Assembly: GCF_012927045.1 (NCBI RefSeq)
Contig: NZ_JABBFW010000024.1
Location: forward strand, 1 to 64,000
DNA: 64,000 nucleotides
Direction of reading: 5' to 3'
Source: Azohydromonas caseinilytica
Lineage (GTDB): Bacteria; Pseudomonadota; Gammaproteobacteria; Burkholderiales; Burkholderiaceae_C
The number at the start of each line of letters is the position of its first letter. Positions within the stretch are counted from its first letter, which is position 1. The position numbers and the translations under genes are program-made. This document shows positions 19,616 to 34,943 of the stretch, piece after piece. The notes below the pieces were generated by a model, which saw nothing but the letters and a program-made list of their open reading frames with translations, did not search any database and was not told the origin of the DNA.

Positions 19616-19681
19616 GTGCATGGCTTGGCAGCCTCCGGCGTGTGGTCGAGCCGTCAACTTCCTTGGGTGTGCAGTGGGCAC

Positions 19682-20023
19682 TCATGGCGCCCTCCCTGCC
19701 GCGCTGGCCGCCGGCGCCGCCATCAGCGCCATCGCGTCCTCGATCGGGATGTGCACGATCCCTGCGCCGGCATTGACCCAGCCCCGTCCATGCAGCCGGG
19801 CCTCCTTCTCCGCGAGGTAGGCGGCCAGGTCCGGCTGAGGCGCGCTCTGCAGCCTGGGCCCGGGGATGCTGAGCGTGTAGGGCTGCGCCAACCGCTGCCC
19901 GCCGGGAGGCATGTTCCGACCGTGCAGCCCCAGCAGCACCAGCACCACCACGCCGATCACGGTGCCGGCCAGGGCCGCGCCGGCCAGGGCGATGCGGCCG
20001 GTGGGCAACTCAGGCGCGGCCAT
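19682..20023 (-). CDS. small single-helix subunit of the ACIII-caa3 operon (ActG-like position)
   Basis: A 113-residue protein with one N-terminal membrane helix (ALAGAALAGTVIGVVVLVLL, about residues 13-32) and a periplasmic or cytoplasmic tail with PDLAAYLAEKEARLHGRGWV followed by GIVHIPIEDAMALM. The tail pattern (short helix, GWV, then V-x-IPI-x-x-AM) recurs, to my knowledge, in small proteins encoded beside SCO and cytochrome oxidase genes. It starts 14 bp inside the actF 3' end. Position and topology match ActG of alternative complex III operons, but sequence identity to ActG is not something I can establish here. Confidence 0.65.
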   Translation of the reverse strand: MAAPELPTGRIALAGAALAGTVIGVVVLVLLGLHGRNMPPGGQRLAQPYTLSIPGPRLQSAPQPDLAAYLAEKEARLHGRGWVNAGAGIVHIPIEDAMALMAAPAASAAGRAP

Positions 20024-21116
20024 GCCGAACCTCCGGCGCAGCCGACTCCGGCGCCGGCACCGCCGCGCCCGCCGGCGCCTCGAACAGCAGCAGCCCCATG
20101 CCCAGTGCCAGCAAGGGCAGCAGCCACCAGGCCAGCCAGGTGCCGGTGGCGACCGAGGGCAGCACCAGCCAGGCGGTGTTGAGTGCCTGCGTGAGCAGCA
20201 GCTCCGCGGCGATCATGCCCAGCCACCGCGCCCGGTCCTTGAGCCGGCGCTGCAGCAGCGCCAGCAGCGGCAGCGCGAGCTGCAGCAGCACCAGCGCGAC
20301 GCCCACCCACCACCAGCCGCTGCGCAGCCGCGGCAGGTACCAGGCGATCTCGGCGGGCAGGTTCTCGGCCCAGATGATCAGGAACTCCATGAAGGCCAGG
20401 TAAGCCCAGGTCATCAGCCACATCAGCAGCAGGTTGCCCAGGTCGCGCGCCAGCGGGACGCCTTCGGCCGCCTCGGCTTCCAGCGCTTCGGGCGCCCAGC
20501 GCGCCAGTTGCCACACGCCCAGCGCAGTGCCGCCCAGGGCCTGGCCCGAGAGCACCACCAGGCCGAAGGCGGTGCTGAACCAGCCGGGTACCAGCGACAT
20601 CAGCAGGTCCACCGAGGCCAGCGTGCCGGTGAGCGCATACAGCGCCAGCGCCGCCGCCGCGCGCCCCTTGGCCGCCAGCGAGGCCGGGCGCGCCAGCCAC
20701 CACCACAGCGCGCCGTACAGCGCCAGGCGCAGCCCGACGAAGCCCGGCTGCAGCCAGAAGGTGGGAAAGGCTGGCCGCGCCAGCCCCTGCGCCCAGCCCC
20801 GCGGGTCGGCCGCCCAGGGGTAGAGCTGGCGCAGGCCCAGCGCCAGCGGCAGGAACAGCAGCAGCGCCCAGGGCAGTCGCGCCGCCGCCGCCAGCGCCAC
20901 CGGCCGCAGCGCCTGGCCCCAGGCACCGCCGACCAGGCGGTGCAGCCACAGGTTCACCATCCCGCCCAGCATCAGTCCGATGACGAACCACCAGGCCGCC
21001 AGCCAGCAGGCCCAGAACAGCCGCGCATCCAGCGCCGCGCCGGGCAGCGCCAGCGCCAGCGCGACCAAGCCCGCGACGCGGCGGCGCGTGAGCGGCCGGC
21101 CGGCGGCGGTGGTCAT
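20010..21116 (-). CDS. actF: alternative complex III subunit ActF
   Basis: A 368-residue integral membrane protein with about ten helices, equivalent to the second NrfD/PsrC-like membrane subunit of alternative complex III. Visible features: AAWWFVIGLMLGGMVNLWLH in an early helix, FPTFWLQPGFVGLRLALYGA, LTGTLASVDLLMSLVPGWFS (polar residues on a membrane helix, as expected near a quinol site or proton path), LLMWLMTWAYLAFMEFLIIW and WAENLPAEIAWYLPR. These last two patterns are characteristic of ActF. The ATG at 21116 overlaps the actE stop by 4 bp. Confidence 0.88.
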   Translation of the reverse strand: MTTAAGRPLTRRRVAGLVALALALPGAALDARLFWACWLAAWWFVIGLMLGGMVNLWLHRLVGGAWGQALRPVALAAAARLPWALLLFLPLALGLRQLYPWAADPRGWAQGLARPAFPTFWLQPGFVGLRLALYGALWWWLARPASLAAKGRAAAALALYALTGTLASVDLLMSLVPGWFSTAFGLVVLSGQALGGTALGVWQLARWAPEALEAEAAEGVPLARDLGNLLLMWLMTWAYLAFMEFLIIWAENLPAEIAWYLPRLRSGWWWVGVALVLLQLALPLLALLQRRLKDRARWLGMIAAELLLTQALNTAWLVLPSVATGTWLAWWLLPLLALGMGLLLFEAPAGAAVPAPESAAPEVRHGRA

Positions 21117-21747
21117 CGCCCGTTCCCTTCTCCGGCCGCCGAAGCCGCCGCCGGCGGCGGCAGCGCCCGCAGTGCGGCCTGCAGCGCCGGCGGCAGGGCG
21201 TCGAGGCGCGCGTGCTGGCTGAGCTGCAGCGCGCGGATGTAGGCGACGATGGCCCAGCGGTCGTCCGGTGCCACGCGGTCGGCGTAGGGCACCATGACCC
21301 CGTAGCCCTGCGTGATCACGTCGTAGAAATGCCGGTCCGGTGCCTGGCGCAGCCGTTCCTGGTGGTAGCTGGGCGGCGCCGGGAAGCCGCGCCGCACCAC
21401 CGGGCCGTCGCCGTCGCCCAGCGGGCTGTGGCAGGGCAGGCAGTAGATGCCGTAGCGCTCCTGCCCGCGGCGCAGCAGCCCGGCCGTCAGCGGTGGCAGC
21501 GCCGTGGCGGCCTGCGCGGCCTGCAGTTGCGTGGTCACCTCGTCGCCGCGACGGCCGCTGCTGGTGGCGGCCAGGTCGCCCATCGCATGGGCCACGCTGC
21601 CCGGCGGCGGTGGGCGCGAGGCCTTGCCGTCGGCGAACAGCGAGCTGGGCTCGCCCGAGTCCAGGCGCGGCTGGTCGTACATGTTGCGCATCAGCCGCTC
21701 GCAGCCCGGGAGCAGCAGGCAGCACAGCAGGAACGGCCACGGGTGCC

Positions 21748-21751
<4 letters not shown>
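21113..21751 (-). CDS. actE: alternative complex III monohaem cytochrome c ActE
   Basis: A 212-residue lipoprotein cytochrome. The N-terminus has a hydrophobic signal ending in a lipobox ([11 protein letters not shown]), giving a lipid-anchored mature protein. MYDQPRL near residue 25-32 is typical of ActE. One haem c is bound by [13 protein letters not shown] (about residue 104), with a candidate distal Met in [27 protein letters not shown] is the C-terminal helix of class I cytochromes c. GTG 21751 overlaps the actCD stop (GTGA) and gives the correct lipoprotein leader, so it is preferred over codons further upstream. Confidence 0.92.
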
Positions 21752-23823
<2,072 letters not shown>

Positions 23824-23830
23824 GGCGGCC

Positions 23831-26674
<2,844 letters not shown>

Positions 26675-26770
26675 CGCGGGCACCACGGCCGCTGTCAGGC
26701 GCGAATCCGCAAGGCAAGCGTCATGCCCCTTCGTGGTGCAGGAGCGGGTGGAAGCATTTGCACCAACGTA

Positions 26771-27421
26771 TCAGCGATGACAGGTAGAACAGTCCGTCAG
26801 CCGCCGCGTGTCGGGCAGCTGCATCAGCTGCTCCAGGCGCTGCACGTCCTGCGCCGTCGGCGGGGTGGCGGCCTGCATGGAAAACACCTGCTCCCTGGGG
26901 TGCAGGTGCGGCCCGGGGTTGCGATGGCAGCCCAGGCACCACTGCATCTGCAGCGGCGCGACGCGCCAGGTCAGCGGCATCTGGTCCACGCGGCCATGGC
27001 ATTCGACGCAGGCCACGCCCCTGGTGACGTGCACGCTGTGGTCGAAGAACACGAAGTCGGGCAGCTGGTGCACGCGTCGCCAGGCGATGGGCCGGCCGCT
27101 GGCGGCACTCTCGCGCAGGGGCCGGAGCACGGCCTGGTCGGTGTAGAGCTGCGAGTGGCAGCTCAGGCAGATGCCGCTGGAGGGCAGCCCGGCGAAGGCG
27201 CTGCGCTCCACCGTGGTATGGCAGTAGCGGCAGTCGATGCCGTCGTCGCCCACGTGGTGCTTGTGGCTGAAGGGGATGGGCTGGGCCACCGGCTCGCCCA
27301 CCGGCTGGTACGAGCGGTCGCGCCACACCATCAGCCCGAAGGCCACGGCCAGCAGCGCCCCCAGCGCCAGGAAGGCGAGCTTCACGCCCAGCTCGGCACG
27401 GCGGCGGAACACGGGGTCCAT
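26771..27421 (-). CDS. actA: alternative complex III pentahaem cytochrome ActA
   Basis: A 216-residue cytochrome with one N-terminal membrane anchor (GVKLAFLALGALLAVAFGLM) and five CxxCH haem c motifs in order: CRYCH, CLSCH, CVECH, CLGCH and CSTCH. Extra His residues (FSHKHHVGDDG, FFDHSVHVTRG) can supply distal ligands. Five haems and about 24 kDa match ActA of alternative complex III. ATG 27421 gives the usual MDPVF...R start. It is the first gene of the minus-strand operon; about 96 bp separate it from actB. The upstream 160-bp region is rich in hairpins. Confidence 0.95.
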   Translation of the reverse strand: MDPVFRRRAELGVKLAFLALGALLAVAFGLMVWRDRSYQPVGEPVAQPIPFSHKHHVGDDGIDCRYCHTTVERSAFAGLPSSGICLSCHSQLYTDQAVLRPLRESAASGRPIAWRRVHQLPDFVFFDHSVHVTRGVACVECHGRVDQMPLTWRVAPLQMQWCLGCHRNPGPHLHPREQVFSMQAATPPTAQDVQRLEQLMQLPDTRRLTDCSTCHR

Positions 27422-27482
27422 GGGCGGCGGCGGGTTTGGTCACGGGAGCGTGTGCCGGTGCGGCAATCGGCATGCGCCGGGA

Positions 27483-27535
27483 CCCTGCGTGCGGGTGCGG
27501 CGGCATGTGGGTTGCCGCCGCGCCCGCATGCAGGG
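27483..27535. repeat. long near-perfect hairpin in the actA/GH15 divergent region
   Basis: Arms 27490-27504 and 27514-27528 are 15-bp inverted copies with one mismatch, extended outward by CCCTGC (27483-27488) pairing with GCAGGG (27530-27535). The loop is 9 bases. It lies between the divergent starts of actA (27421, minus) and the GH15 gene (27582, plus), where no terminator is expected. It may be an operator, an RNA structure in the actA leader or a mobile palindrome. Confidence 0.7.
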
Positions 27536-27558
27536 CCGCACCGGCTCACCGGTGCGGC
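27535..27558. repeat. second hairpin next to the first
   Basis: A perfect 10-bp stem, GCCGCACCGG (27535-27544) with CCGGTGCGGC (27549-27558), and a CTCA loop. A further direct copy of CCGGTGCGGC sits at 27455-27464, so the 10-mer occurs three times within 104 bp, twice in one orientation and once in the other. This spacing could suit a regulatory protein. There is no T-run, so it is not a standard terminator. Confidence 0.6.
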
Positions 27559-27581
27559 GGCGTCCTCCTGTCGTGCCCGCG

Positions 27582-29423
27582 ATGCGCCAACCCCCGATCG
27601 CCGACTACGCGCTCATCGGCAACACCTTCACCGCCGCGCTGGTGAGCCGCGACGGCTCCATCGACTGGTGCTGCCTGCCGCATTTCGACAGCCCGGCCGT
27701 GTTCTGCCGCCTGCTCGATGCGCGCATCGGCGGCTGCTTCAGGCTCGGTCCGGCCGCGCCGAGCCGCTGCGAGCGGCGCTATCTGGACGGCAGCGCCGTG
27801 CTGGCCACGCGCTTCGAGACCGCCGACGGCGTGGCGCAGGTGACGGACTTCATGCCCGCGCCGGACCTGCTCGCGCCGGACCTGCCGCCGCACGGGCACG
27901 CGTACTTCAGCGTGCTGCGCCGCGTGGAGGGGCTGCAGGGCCGCGTGGCGCTGGACCTGCTGTTCAAACCCACCTTCGACTTCGTGCGCCAGGCCGCGCG
28001 GCTGGCGCCGCAGCCCGGCGGATGCCGGGCCGACGCCGGCGACGAGTCGCTGCACCTGGCGCTGGTGCCCGAAGTGCGGCTGCAGGTGGTGGACGGCGAA
28101 GTGCGCGGCCGGCTCGACATCCCGGCCGGCGCCGCCGCCTGGGTGGTGCTGTCGCATGGCCGTGCGGGCATGGCCGGGCAGGGCCCCGCGGCCTGGGAGC
28201 GGTCGCTGCGGGACACGCTGCGGCAGTGGGGTGCCTGGGGCGCCCTCAACCGCTACACCGGACCGTACGCGGAGGCCGTGGCCCTGAGCGCGCGCGTGCT
28301 GAAGCTGCTGACCTTCGCGCCCGGCGGCAGCATCGTGGCCGCGCCCACGACCTCGCTGCCCGAGGCGCCGGGAGGCGTGCGCAACTGGGACTACCGCTTC
28401 TGCTGGCTGCGCGACGCCGCGCTGATGCTCGGCGCGCTGCTGTCCGTGGGCCACGAGTACGCGGCCGACCGCTTCTTCCACTGGCTCTCGCGGCTGTGGG
28501 AGCCCGAGCGCCGCATCCAGATCATGTACCGGCTCGATGGCGGCGAGCGGCTGCCGGAGGCGGTGCTGGAACACTTGGCCGGCTACCGCGGCGCGCGGCC
28601 GGTGCGCATCGGCAACGGGGCCGCCAACCAGGTGCAGCTCGACATCTACGGGCATCTGCTCGACGCCGCCCATGTCTACCTGGAAGGCCGGCGCGCGCAG
28701 GTGCGCCCGGCACTGGCCCGGGTGCTGACCCACCTGGCAAACGAGGCCGCGCGGCGCTGGCGGCAGCCGGACCAGGGCATCTGGGAGATGCGCAGCGCGC
28801 CGGCCCATCACGTGTCGTCCAAGCTGATGTGCTGGGTGGCGCTGGACCGCGCGCTGCGCCTGGCGGCGGCGGGCCGCATCGAGGGCGACACGGCCTGGTG
28901 GCGGCGCGAGCGCGATGCCGTCGCGCGCGTGCTGCACGAGCAGGGTTTCAATGCGGCGCTCGGTGCGTACACCCAGGTGCTGGGCGGTCAGGCGCTGGAC
29001 GCCAGCGTGCTGATGATGCCCATCGTGGGCTTCCTGCCCGCCGGCGACGCGCGCATGCGCGCCACGGTGCAGCGCATCAGCCAGGAGCTGATGCACCGTG
29101 GCCTGGTGTGGCGCTATCGCAGCGATGACGGGCTGGACGGCGACGAGGGTACGTTCGCCATCTGCAGCTTCTGGCTGGTGGAGAACCTGGCGCTGCAGGG
29201 CCGCGTGCAGGAGGCCTGCGCCCTGTTCGAGCACATCACCTCCTTCGCCAGCGACCTCGGGCTGCTGGCGGAGGAGATCGAGCCAGGCAGCGGCGAGCTG
29301 CTGGGCAACTACCCGCAGGGCTACACGCACCTGGCGCTGATCCGATCGGCATTGGCCATCGGGCGGGCGCAGGGCAGCGCAAGCGGGGTGGCGTGTCCCC
29401 GTGCCGTTCCGGCATGGCCGTGA
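27582..29423 (+). CDS. glycoside hydrolase family 15 (glucoamylase/trehalase-like)
   Basis: A 613-residue protein. The N-terminal beta-sandwich begins IADYALIGNTFTAALVSRDG...IDWCCLPHFDSPAVF, the signature start of bacterial GH15 glucoamylase-like proteins. The (alpha/alpha)6 catalytic domain follows, with NWDYRFCWLRDAALML, the general acid region GIWEMRSAPAHHVSSKLMCW and the general base region LAEEIEPGSGELLGNYPQGY. It would release glucose from an alpha-glucoside such as trehalose or dextrin in the cytoplasm; no signal peptide is visible. ATG 27582 fits the family start; GTG 27573 is an alternative. It is divergent from the respiratory operon and has no co-oriented partner. Confidence 0.9.
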   Translation: MRQPPIADYALIGNTFTAALVSRDGSIDWCCLPHFDSPAVFCRLLDARIGGCFRLGPAAPSRCERRYLDGSAVLATRFETADGVAQVTDFMPAPDLLAPDLPPHGHAYFSVLRRVEGLQGRVALDLLFKPTFDFVRQAARLAPQPGGCRADAGDESLHLALVPEVRLQVVDGEVRGRLDIPAGAAAWVVLSHGRAGMAGQGPAAWERSLRDTLRQWGAWGALNRYTGPYAEAVALSARVLKLLTFAPGGSIVAAPTTSLPEAPGGVRNWDYRFCWLRDAALMLGALLSVGHEYAADRFFHWLSRLWEPERRIQIMYRLDGGERLPEAVLEHLAGYRGARPVRIGNGAANQVQLDIYGHLLDAAHVYLEGRRAQVRPALARVLTHLANEAARRWRQPDQGIWEMRSAPAHHVSSKLMCWVALDRALRLAAAGRIEGDTAWWRRERDAVARVLHEQGFNAALGAYTQVLGGQALDASVLMMPIVGFLPAGDARMRATVQRISQELMHRGLVWRYRSDDGLDGDEGTFAICSFWLVENLALQGRVQEACALFEHITSFASDLGLLAEEIEPGSGELLGNYPQGYTHLALIRSALAIGRAQGSASGVACPRAVPAWP

Positions 29424-29594
29424 CTTGTCACGCAAGCCACACGCGGGAATGCAACGGCCGTGTGTGGCTATCATCAATCCAGCGGCATGCGAGACCGAGT
29501 CATGCCGGGCATCCTGCCGGTCCCAGACACGAAAGCAGCGACCTTGGACTGCTGACGATCAACCCTTGGCATCACCCCCGGATCTGGAACACAG

Positions 29595-31085
29595 ATGTCT
29601 TCCGCCGACACGGACAGCAAAGCCAGCGACCAAGGCCAGATCGGGCTGCTTGGTGTGCTGCCTCCGGGCTACTCGGTGGCGGAGTTCAGGATCGAGCGGG
29701 TTCTTGGCAAGGGCGGCTTCGGTATCGTGTACCTGGCATTCGATACCCGGCTGGAGCGTCTGGTCGCGATCAAGGAGTTCATGCCCCAGTCCCTGGCACA
29801 GCGGCTGGCCGACTACTCCATCGAGCCGCTGTCGGAGCGGCATCGCAAGACCTTCGAGCTCGGACTGCGCAGTTTCATCAGAGAGGCCCGCAGCCTTGCC
29901 AAGTTCAAGCACCCGGCACTGGTGGAGGTGTACCGCTTCTGGGAGGAGCTTGGAACCGCATACATCGTGATGCCGTTCTACGAGGGCCAGACACTGCAAC
30001 AGCGCCTGGAGGGCATGACTGCTCCGCCACCGGAGCAGTGGCTGCGGGAGCTGGTGGAGCGCGTGCTCAAGGGGCTGGACGTGATGCACCAGCAGGGGTG
30101 GCTGCACCGGGACATCGCACCCGACAACATCCTGCTGTTGCCCGGCGACCGGCCCCTGCTGCTTGATTTCGGTTCCGCCAAGCAGGATATCGGCCATGCG
30201 ACGCAGGCCTTGGCGGGGCTTCTCAAGCCGGGGTTTGCGCCGTTTGAACAGTACGGTGATTCGGCTGCCTTGAAGCAGGGTCCCTGGACCGACCTGTACG
30301 CGCTGGGTGCGCTGCTGTACTACGCCATCTCCGGCAAAGTGCCCACGGCATCGGTGGAGCGCATCAACAACGATGCCATGGCTTCCGCACTCATGCTGGG
30401 CCGGCGGCGCTATTCGGCTGCCTTCCTGCAGTTCATCGACCACTGCCTTGCTGTCTGGCCTGAACAGCGGCCAGCGAGCATCACGGCTGCCCTGGACCTG
30501 CTGCGCAGGCTGGATGCACAGGAAAAGGCCAGGGGCCTGAAAAACTCCATGGGCAAGCGTCGGGATGCACGCACGCCCAAGCTTTGCAAAAGCGAGACAC
30601 GGCCCTTCGGGTTTCTGCCCGCAGGGCAGGGAGCCTTGTCATGGGCCGGCGGCATCGCGGCGCTGCTCGTGACCTTGGGGGGCTTGGCGTTGTGGGAACC
30701 ATGGTCCAGGCCCACGGTGCACATGGCAGACAAGGGCCTGACAGTTGCTGTCCGTTCAGATGATCCCGGCTCGGCTCCGAGCGATCAGTCTTCCAGTACG
30801 CCGGCTGAAGCGAAGCCGGATACACCTGCGCTGCCCTTCTCCGCACCTCAAGCCCCCGAGGTGCGGCTCCCCACGCCACCGGCGGCACAACTCGCCAGCC
30901 CGGCAGCGCCGAAGAAGAAGGCGCTTTCGCAACAGCCTTTCAGAAACGCCCAAGGCGCCAATTCATCACGCGCGCGCCAGGCTGCTGCCAGGAAGGCGGA
31001 GTGTGAAAGCCTGACGCATATATTGGCCCTCGACGGCAATGCGTTGGCGCAGCGAAGGTTTGCCCAGTTGGGCTGCCGTCGTTAG
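29595..31085 (+). CDS. membrane-anchored Ser/Thr protein kinase
   Basis: A 496-residue Hanks-type kinase. The kinase domain spans about residues 30-300: glycine loop VLGKGGFGIVYLAF, ATP-Lys in VAIKEFMPQ, catalytic loop LHRDIAPDNILL, DFGSAK metal motif, and PGFAPFEQYGD activation/P+1 region. In HRDIAPDN the usual Lys two residues after the catalytic Asp is Pro, a variant seen in a subgroup of bacterial kinases. One membrane helix (SWAGGIAALLVTLGGLALW, about 350-370) is followed by a Pro/Ala-rich periplasmic stretch and a small two-Cys C-terminal segment. Substrates are unknown. Codon choice looks slightly less GC-rich than in neighbours. The TerB-like gene follows after 207 bp. Confidence 0.9.
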   Translation: MSSADTDSKASDQGQIGLLGVLPPGYSVAEFRIERVLGKGGFGIVYLAFDTRLERLVAIKEFMPQSLAQRLADYSIEPLSERHRKTFELGLRSFIREARSLAKFKHPALVEVYRFWEELGTAYIVMPFYEGQTLQQRLEGMTAPPPEQWLRELVERVLKGLDVMHQQGWLHRDIAPDNILLLPGDRPLLLDFGSAKQDIGHATQALAGLLKPGFAPFEQYGDSAALKQGPWTDLYALGALLYYAISGKVPTASVERINNDAMASALMLGRRRYSAAFLQFIDHCLAVWPEQRPASITAALDLLRRLDAQEKARGLKNSMGKRRDARTPKLCKSETRPFGFLPAGQGALSWAGGIAALLVTLGGLALWEPWSRPTVHMADKGLTVAVRSDDPGSAPSDQSSSTPAEAKPDTPALPFSAPQAPEVRLPTPPAAQLASPAAPKKKALSQQPFRNAQGANSSRARQAAARKAECESLTHILALDGNALAQRRFAQLGCRR

Positions 31086-31292
31086 ATATGGCGTGATGAA
31101 GGCGCATGACGTTGCTGCCATCTCACTCTCGCTGGTACGGCTGCCACGGCAGCCTCGCATCGGGGACGGGTGATTCAAGCGCAGCCTTGCAGCAGGAACG
31201 TCGCTGCCCGACTTGAACGGCCGCCGACAGGCGGAACCTTTGCGCCCGGCAGCGACCGAACCCGCCTTGCTCACTTGCCTGCGAACTGTCCC

Positions 31293-32231
31293 ATGACCCC
31301 TGCCGACACCCGCGCCATCGTCACCATCGCCGTGCTGGCGGCATTTGCCGACGGCGACAAGCACGACCGCGAACGCGACGAGATCAAGCGCATCGCGCAA
31401 GGCCTGGGCCAGGCCGATGGCGTGCACCTGCCGACGCTCTACCAGGACGTGTTGATGAAACGTGTCGATACCGCTTCGGCGGTGGCCCAGCTCGGCAGTG
31501 CCGAGGCCCGGCAGCTCGCCTACGAGATGGCGGTCTGCGTTTGCGACGCCGATGGCGCACAGTCGGAGGCCGAGACGCGTTTCCTGGCCAGCCTTCGCAG
31601 CCAGCTCGGCCTGGGCGTGTCGGCCGGGCGTTTCACTGCGCAGGCCGAGGAGATCGCGGCGGCGCCCATCGATGCGCCCGCGGCGGCCCTGGGTCCAACG
31701 GCGCCGGCCGCCGCGGACCATGTCGCCCTTGACCAGGCCATCCTGAACGCCGCGATCCTCAACGGTGCCCTGGAGCTGCTGCCCGAGACCCTGTCGACGA
31801 TGGCGATCATTCCGCTGCAGATGAAGCTGGTTTACCGCATTGGCCACGCTCACGGCTATGAGCTCGACAGCGGCCACGTGAAGGACTTCCTCGCGACCGT
31901 CGGTGTCGGCCTGACCTCGCAGTACCTCGAACAGGCCGGCCGCAAGCTGCTCGGCGGCCTGCTCGGCAAACTCGGCGGCGGCATGCTCGGCGGCCTCGGC
32001 AAACAGGCGGTCAGCTCGGGCATGAGCTTCGCCACGACCTATGCGCTGGGCCACGTCGCCAAGCGCTACTACGCCGGCGGGCGTACCCTGTCGCCCCAGA
32101 TGCTGAAGGACGCCTACGCCAGCGTCGTTGCCGAGGCCCAGAACCTCCAGGGGCGCTACCTGCCGGCCATGCAGGAGAAGGCCCGCGGGCTCGACGCCGG
32201 CAAGGTGCTGGCGCTGGTGCGGGGCGGCTGA
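31293..32231 (+). CDS. TerB-like domain protein with a Gly/Leu-rich C-terminal helix region
   Basis: A 312-residue protein. Residues 1-135 form a helical TerB-like domain (TIAVLAAFADGDKHDRERDE with an acidic DGD motif; VCVCDADGAQSEAETRFLAS), the fold of tellurite-resistance TerB and DjlA-type proteins, which may bind metal. The C-terminal half has a hydrophobic, glycine-rich segment (GLLGKLGGGMLGGLGKQAVS) and SFATTYALGHVAKRYYAGG, like the DUF697/EcsC-type membrane-associated domain. A tellurite role cannot be inferred from this alone. ATG 31293 begins MTPADTRAIV; upstream in-frame ATG 31170 would add an unrelated leader. Confidence 0.7.
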   Translation: MTPADTRAIVTIAVLAAFADGDKHDRERDEIKRIAQGLGQADGVHLPTLYQDVLMKRVDTASAVAQLGSAEARQLAYEMAVCVCDADGAQSEAETRFLASLRSQLGLGVSAGRFTAQAEEIAAAPIDAPAAALGPTAPAAADHVALDQAILNAAILNGALELLPETLSTMAIIPLQMKLVYRIGHAHGYELDSGHVKDFLATVGVGLTSQYLEQAGRKLLGGLLGKLGGGMLGGLGKQAVSSGMSFATTYALGHVAKRYYAGGRTLSPQMLKDAYASVVAEAQNLQGRYLPAMQEKARGLDAGKVLALVRGG

Positions 32232-33925
<1,694 letters not shown>

Positions 33926-33926
33926 C

Positions 33927-34940
33927 ATGGCGCGGATGACGATGATCCAGGCGCTGCGCTCGGCGATGGACGTGATGCTCGAGCGCGATCCGAACGTGGT
34001 GGTTTTCGGCGAGGACGTCGGCTACTTCGGCGGCGTGTTCCGCTGCACCGAGGGGCTGCAGGCGAAGTACGGCCGCTCACGGGTCTTCGATGCGCCGATC
34101 TCCGAGGGCGGGCTGGTCGGCGTCGCGGTCGGTATGGGCGCCTACGGGCTGCGGCCGGTGGTCGAGGTCCAGTTTGCCGACTACTTCTATCCCGCCTCGG
34201 ACCAGATCGTTTCCGAGGCGGCGCGGCTGCGCTACCGCTCGGCCGGCGACTTCACGGCGCCACTGACGATCCGCATGCCCTGCGGCGGCGGCATCTACGG
34301 CGGCCAGACGCACAGCCAGAGCCCGGAAGCGCTGTTCACGCATGTCTGCGGAATCCGTACCGTGATGCCGGCGACGCCCTACGACGCCAAGGGACTGCTG
34401 ATCGCGGCGATCGAATGCGACGACCCGGTCATCTTCCTGGAGCCCAAGCGGCTCTACAACGGGCCCTTCGACGGCTATCCCGACAAGCCGGTAGTGCCGT
34501 GGTCCAAGCACCCGGCCAGCGAGGTGCCCGAGGGCCACTACACGGTGCCGCTGGAGTCCGCGGCGGTGGTCCGCCCCGGGCGCGACGTCACCGTGCTGGC
34601 CTACGGCACGATGGTTTTCGTGTCCGAGGCGGCGGTGGTCGAGAGCGGTGTCGATGCCGAGATCGTCGATCTGCGCAGCCTCTGGCCGCTTGACCTGCCG
34701 GCCATCGTCGAGTCGGTGAAGAAGACGCGGCGCTGCGTCGTCGTCCACGAGGCGACGCGCACCAGCGGCTTCGGCGCCGAGCTGGTTGCGCTGGTGCAGG
34801 AGCACTGCTTCTACCACCTGGAGGCGCCGATCGAGCGCGTCACCGGCTGGGACACGCCGTACCCGCACGCGCTCGAGTGGGCCTACTTCCCGGGCCCGGC
34901 GCGCGTGGCCGCTGCGCTGCGCCGCGTGATGGAGGACTGA
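33927..34940 (+). CDS. bkdA2: branched-chain 2-oxoacid dehydrogenase E1 beta
   Basis: A 337-residue partner of BkdA1 that completes the alpha2beta2 E1 decarboxylase. Motifs: FGEDVGYFGGVFRCTEGLQ with the ThDP-activating Glu, VFDAPISEGGLVGVAVGMGA, EVQFADYFYPASDQIVSEAA, MPCGGGIYGGQTHSQSPEA and the C-terminal HEATRTSGFGAEL. Length and motifs agree with the family. It begins immediately after bkdA1 and ends 3 bp before bkdB, so all three should be one transcript. Confidence 0.95.
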   Translation: MARMTMIQALRSAMDVMLERDPNVVVFGEDVGYFGGVFRCTEGLQAKYGRSRVFDAPISEGGLVGVAVGMGAYGLRPVVEVQFADYFYPASDQIVSEAARLRYRSAGDFTAPLTIRMPCGGGIYGGQTHSQSPEALFTHVCGIRTVMPATPYDAKGLLIAAIECDDPVIFLEPKRLYNGPFDGYPDKPVVPWSKHPASEVPEGHYTVPLESAAVVRPGRDVTVLAYGTMVFVSEAAVVESGVDAEIVDLRSLWPLDLPAIVESVKKTRRCVVVHEATRTSGFGAELVALVQEHCFYHLEAPIERVTGWDTPYPHALEWAYFPGPARVAAALRRVMED

Positions 34941-34943
34941 GCA

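Noticed and set aside
19287-19685. N-terminal extension of the SCO protein into the repeat region
   Set aside because: The extension encodes only repeat-derived sequence such as RHSRAGGNP; the SCO domain and hydrophobic leader start downstream.
29419-29468. Short inverted repeats after the GH15 stop (CGTGAC-TT-GTCACG and GCCACAC...GTGTGGC)
   Set aside because: Stems are short or loops long, and there is no T-run; not enough to call a terminator.
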